Position numbers and translations under genes: made by a program | Shown here: piece after piece, positions 6,953-8,857 of the stretch | Layout of the letters: each line of letters begins with the position of its first letter | How positions within the stretch are numbered: the first letter of the stretch is position 1 | NCBI GenBank assembly: GCA_023386255.1 | Contig: JAEWKB010000159.1 | Location: 1-8,857, forward strand | DNA length: 8,857 nt | Origin: Bacteroidota bacterium | Lineage (GTDB): Bacteria > Bacteroidota > Bacteroidia > Flavobacteriales > Flavobacteriaceae | Reading direction: 5' to 3' | The notes under the pieces: generated by a model | The model's database searches: none | Told to the model about the DNA's origin: nothing | What the model saw: the letters and a program-made list of their open reading frames with translations, nothing else

Positions 6953-7179
6953 TGTCAATAGTAACTTCCATACGGCATTTTTTTGAACGCAACGGCTTTC
7001 ACGTGTCGTCACGGCTTGCCGACAGGCTTGGTATGCGTGCTACAAACGTTCGCCTGTTCTTTATCTACATCTCTTTTGTAACAGTTGGCCTTTGGTTTGG
7101 GGTGTATCTTACGCTCGCTTTCTGGCTTAAGCTTAAAGATATGATCTACACTAAAAGGAGCTCAGTTTTTGACCTTTAA
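6952..7179 (+). CDS. Small PspC-like membrane protein
   Basis: The 75-residue product resembles the short PspC-domain proteins of Flavobacteriaceae. An amphipathic N-terminal helix (RHFFERNGF) leads to SSRLADRLGMRATNVRLFFIYISF, matching the part of PspC where an LA..LG.....VRL pattern precedes the membrane helix. A hydrophobic segment at about 34-58 follows, and then a basic tail with YTKRSSVFDL. The usual Gly-rich GVCGGLA motif is missing. In enterobacteria PspC senses envelope stress with PspB, but nothing here shows that role. No ATG is available upstream of the conserved part; the first internal Met (28) would delete the helix before it. TTG at 6952 is therefore the best start, with CTG at 6937 as a poor alternative inside the repeat. 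It lies 12 bases before the next gene, so the two are probably cotranscribed. Confidence 0.75.
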   Translation: MSIVTSIRHFFERNGFHVSSRLADRLGMRATNVRLFFIYISFVTVGLWFGVYLTLAFWLKLKDMIYTKRSSVFDL

Positions 7180-7191
7180 TTTCTGAGCTTA

Positions 7192-8106
7192 ATGAAACAT
7201 ATAAAGTTCATGGCCATATATTCACGGCAGCAGCGCAAAGGGATTATTGCATTGTTTTTGCTCATGCTGATTATTCAGGCCGGTTACATCATTTTCAGGA
7301 CTGTTGATACCCGTACAAAGCAAGAGCAGACTAAAGAAGAGCAGGAGTGGCTGGCATTGCAAGGCAAAATAGATGAGCTAAAGGCACGTAAAGCTGATAA
7401 GTCTGCCACAATATATCCTTTTAATCCAAACTTCATTACCGATTATAAGGGCTACAGCCTGGGCATGACGGTTGCTGAAATAGACCGCCTTCACAAGTTC
7501 CGCGAAAAGGGACAGTGGATCAATTCGGCTGAAGATTTTAAAGAGGTAACCGGGGTACACGATACTTTATTGGCAAAGCTGTCGCCATACTTCAAATTTC
7601 CGGACTGGGTAAATAACAAAAGGCAGCAGCCTAAAAATGCGGAGCGCCAGTATGTGCAGTATGAAAATAAAGAACCGAAGGTTTATAAGGCTGAAGATAA
7701 AAAAGCCGTGCAGCTTGATATAAACGAGGCGCTTGAGGAAGACCTTGATAAAGTATATGGTATAGGGCCCGCATTTGCCAAGAAGATACTGCGCCGCCGT
7801 GCACAGCTGGGCGCATTTGTAAGCATGGAACAGATGGATGACTTTGAAGAGTTTTCTCCTGAAGCAATAGTAGAACTAAAAAAGAGTTTTAAAGTAGCAG
7901 GGCAGCCCCGGGTAGAGAAAATCAATATCAATACAGCTTCATTAAGCCAGCTGTCTTATTTTCCATACTTCAACAGGAGCCTTGCAAAAGCAATTATTAC
8001 TAAAAGAAGTATGAAAGGCAAGATCAACAAAATTGAAGAATTATTAGAAATTAATGATTTTCCTGTTGATAAACAAAAAATAATTGCCTTATATTTGGAT
8101 TTTTAA
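7192..8106 (+). CDS. Membrane-anchored protein with tandem helix-hairpin-helix (ComEA-like) repeats
   Basis: The 304 residues start with a short basic cytoplasmic end (YSRQQRKG, 10-17), then one membrane helix at about 18-35, then a charged, likely coiled segment (40-70). Three helix-hairpin-helix units follow. The first, about 78-136, contains FNPNFITDYKGYSLGM. The second, about 175-234, opens with LDINEALEEDL, the hairpin is YGIGPAFAKKI, and RRRAQLGAF follows. The third, about 243-304, has ININTASLSQLSYFPYFNRSLAKAI. The last two carry the INtA.xxxL...pGIG..A..I pattern of ComEA, a DNA-binding protein of natural transformation; the third lacks the GIG hairpin and may be degenerate. By topology the repeats should lie outside the inner membrane. 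A DNA-uptake role is inference. Met7 (7210) is an alternative start, but 7192 keeps tight spacing to the previous gene. A weak inverted repeat (7158-7165 with 7183-7190) sits just before the ATG. Confidence 0.8.
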   Translation: MKHIKFMAIYSRQQRKGIIALFLLMLIIQAGYIIFRTVDTRTKQEQTKEEQEWLALQGKIDELKARKADKSATIYPFNPNFITDYKGYSLGMTVAEIDRLHKFREKGQWINSAEDFKEVTGVHDTLLAKLSPYFKFPDWVNNKRQQPKNAERQYVQYENKEPKVYKAEDKKAVQLDINEALEEDLDKVYGIGPAFAKKILRRRAQLGAFVSMEQMDDFEEFSPEAIVELKKSFKVAGQPRVEKININTASLSQLSYFPYFNRSLAKAIITKRSMKGKINKIEELLEINDFPVDKQKIIALYLDF

Positions 8107-8121
8107 AACAAACTCACTGAA

Positions 8122-8857
8122 ATGAACTTCGAATATAACGAAACACAGGCAATGATTGCACAGTCAATCCGCGATTTTGCCGAGCAGCACATACGTCCGC
8201 ACATTATGGAGTGGGACGAGAGCCAGCATTTTCCGGTTGACCTTTTTAAGAAATTAGGAGAAATGGGCTTTATGGGTGTACTTGTGCCGGAAGAGCTTGG
8301 CGGCTCTGGCCTTGGCTACCATGAATATATAACAATAGTTGAAGAAATATCTAAAGTAGATCCCTCAATTGGTTTATCGGTTGCGGCGCATAATTCATTA
8401 TGTACCAACCATATCCTAACATTTGGTAATGAAGAGCACAAAAAGCGCTGGATACCTAAGCTTGCCACTGCAGAGCATATTGGTGCATGGGGCCTTACAG
8501 AGCACAACACCGGATCGGATGCAGGGGGTATGAATACTACAGCTGTTAAAGACGGTGACCACTGGATTGTGAACGGAGCCAAAAACTTTATTACGCATGC
8601 AAAATCTGGTGATATAGCTGTGGTAATTGTACGTACCGGAGAAAAAGGCGATTCTCGCGGTATGACAGCTTTCGTATTTGAAAAAGGCATGCCGGGTTTC
8701 AGCAGCGGTAAAAAAGAAGATAAGCTGGGTATGCGCGCCAGCGAAACTGCAGAGCTGATATTTGATAACTGCCGCGTTCCTGATGCCAACCGCTTAGGAG
8801 AAGTAGGCGAAGGCTTTATACAGGCTATGAAAATATTAGATGGCGGAAGGATATCTA
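8122..8857 (+). CDS. Acyl-CoA dehydrogenase, N-terminal 245 residues (3' end outside window)
   Basis: An FAD enzyme that introduces the trans-2 double bond into acyl-CoA in beta-oxidation or branched amino-acid breakdown, passing electrons to ETF. The visible part holds the N-terminal helical domain (1 to about 120) with GFMGVLVPEELGGSGLGY. The middle beta domain starts with WGLTEHNTGSDAGGMNTTAV, the flavin and substrate signature, where HNT replaces the more common P-x-A. It then has NGAKNFITHA and KLGMRASETAELIFDNCRVP. The third domain begins at GFIQAMKILDGGRIS. The catalytic Glu, which in short- and medium-chain enzymes lies about 120 residues further on, is not in the window. Chain-length specificity cannot be read; overall it looks like a short-chain or butyryl type. 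The ATG lies 15 bases after the helix-hairpin-helix gene, so it may be cotranscribed, although a metabolic link to that gene is not evident. Confidence 0.93.
   Translation, partial: MNFEYNETQAMIAQSIRDFAEQHIRPHIMEWDESQHFPVDLFKKLGEMGFMGVLVPEELGGSGLGYHEYITIVEEISKVDPSIGLSVAAHNSLCTNHILTFGNEEHKKRWIPKLATAEHIGAWGLTEHNTGSDAGGMNTTAVKDGDHWIVNGAKNFITHAKSGDIAVVIVRTGEKGDSRGMTAFVFEKGMPGFSSGKKEDKLGMRASETAELIFDNCRVPDANRLGEVGEGFIQAMKILDGGRIS

Noticed and set aside
6937..6954. CTG inside the repeat as the start of the PspC-like gene
   Set aside because: It would add five repeat-encoded residues with no resemblance to the family, and CTG is a rarer start than the TTG at 6952.
7158..7190. Inverted repeat AGCTCAG / CTGAGCT as an attenuator before the helix-hairpin-helix gene
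   Set aside because: The stem is only 7-8 bp with a 17-base loop and partly lies in the PspC-like coding sequence; it is too weak to call as a regulatory feature and is mentioned only in the gene entry.
8316..8789. 157-residue open frame on the - strand
   Set aside because: It lies entirely antisense to the well-supported acyl-CoA dehydrogenase and shows no recognisable motif; it is a codon-bias shadow.

Overview
The window comes from a Bacteroidota chromosome, most likely a Flavobacterium-type member of the Flavobacteriaceae. The evidence is the end of a SusD-family gene, a Porin_10-type outer-membrane protein, a DUF2851 protein, a lipoprotein with a strongly acidic stretch after its lipid-accepting Cys, and several matches to the Bacteroidota -7 promoter element TAnnTTTG. 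Shine-Dalgarno sequences are weak or absent, as is normal there. Every gene I can support lies on the + strand, coding density is high, and no intergenic gap exceeds about 110 bases. I saw no tRNA, rRNA, insertion sequence, CRISPR array or prophage gene.

Region 1 (1-1580) is the tail of a SUS-like nutrient-uptake locus: the C-terminal part of a SusD/RagB lipoprotein, a hairpin in the spacer, then a Calx-beta lipoprotein in the position usually held by SusE/SusF-type surface binding proteins. It closes with a strong rho-independent terminator. The SusC partner and any enzyme that would reveal the substrate lie upstream.

Region 2 (1612-5091) holds two apparently independent genes: a putative beta-barrel porin and a cystathionine beta-synthase (PLP catalytic domain plus a C-terminal CBS-domain pair). 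The synthase has a perfect -7 box in front and a terminator-like hairpin behind.

Region 3 (5055-8106) carries a DEDDh 3'-5' exonuclease coupled by a TAATG overlap to a DUF2851 protein. A perfect six-copy GAACACT repeat follows, whose last base is the first base of the TTG start codon of a small PspC-like membrane protein. Next comes a membrane-anchored protein with ComEA-like helix-hairpin-helix repeats. Three of these four genes have a nucleic-acid flavour, but no function for the group is proven.

Region 4 (8122 to the end) is the first 245 codons of an acyl-CoA dehydrogenase, cut off before its catalytic base.

Most of the window is ordinary core genome. The parts most worth a second look are the heptanucleotide repeat at the PspC start codon and the nuclease-like residue pattern plus four-cysteine arrangement of the DUF2851 protein. 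I found no convincing sign of a wholly new multi-gene system.
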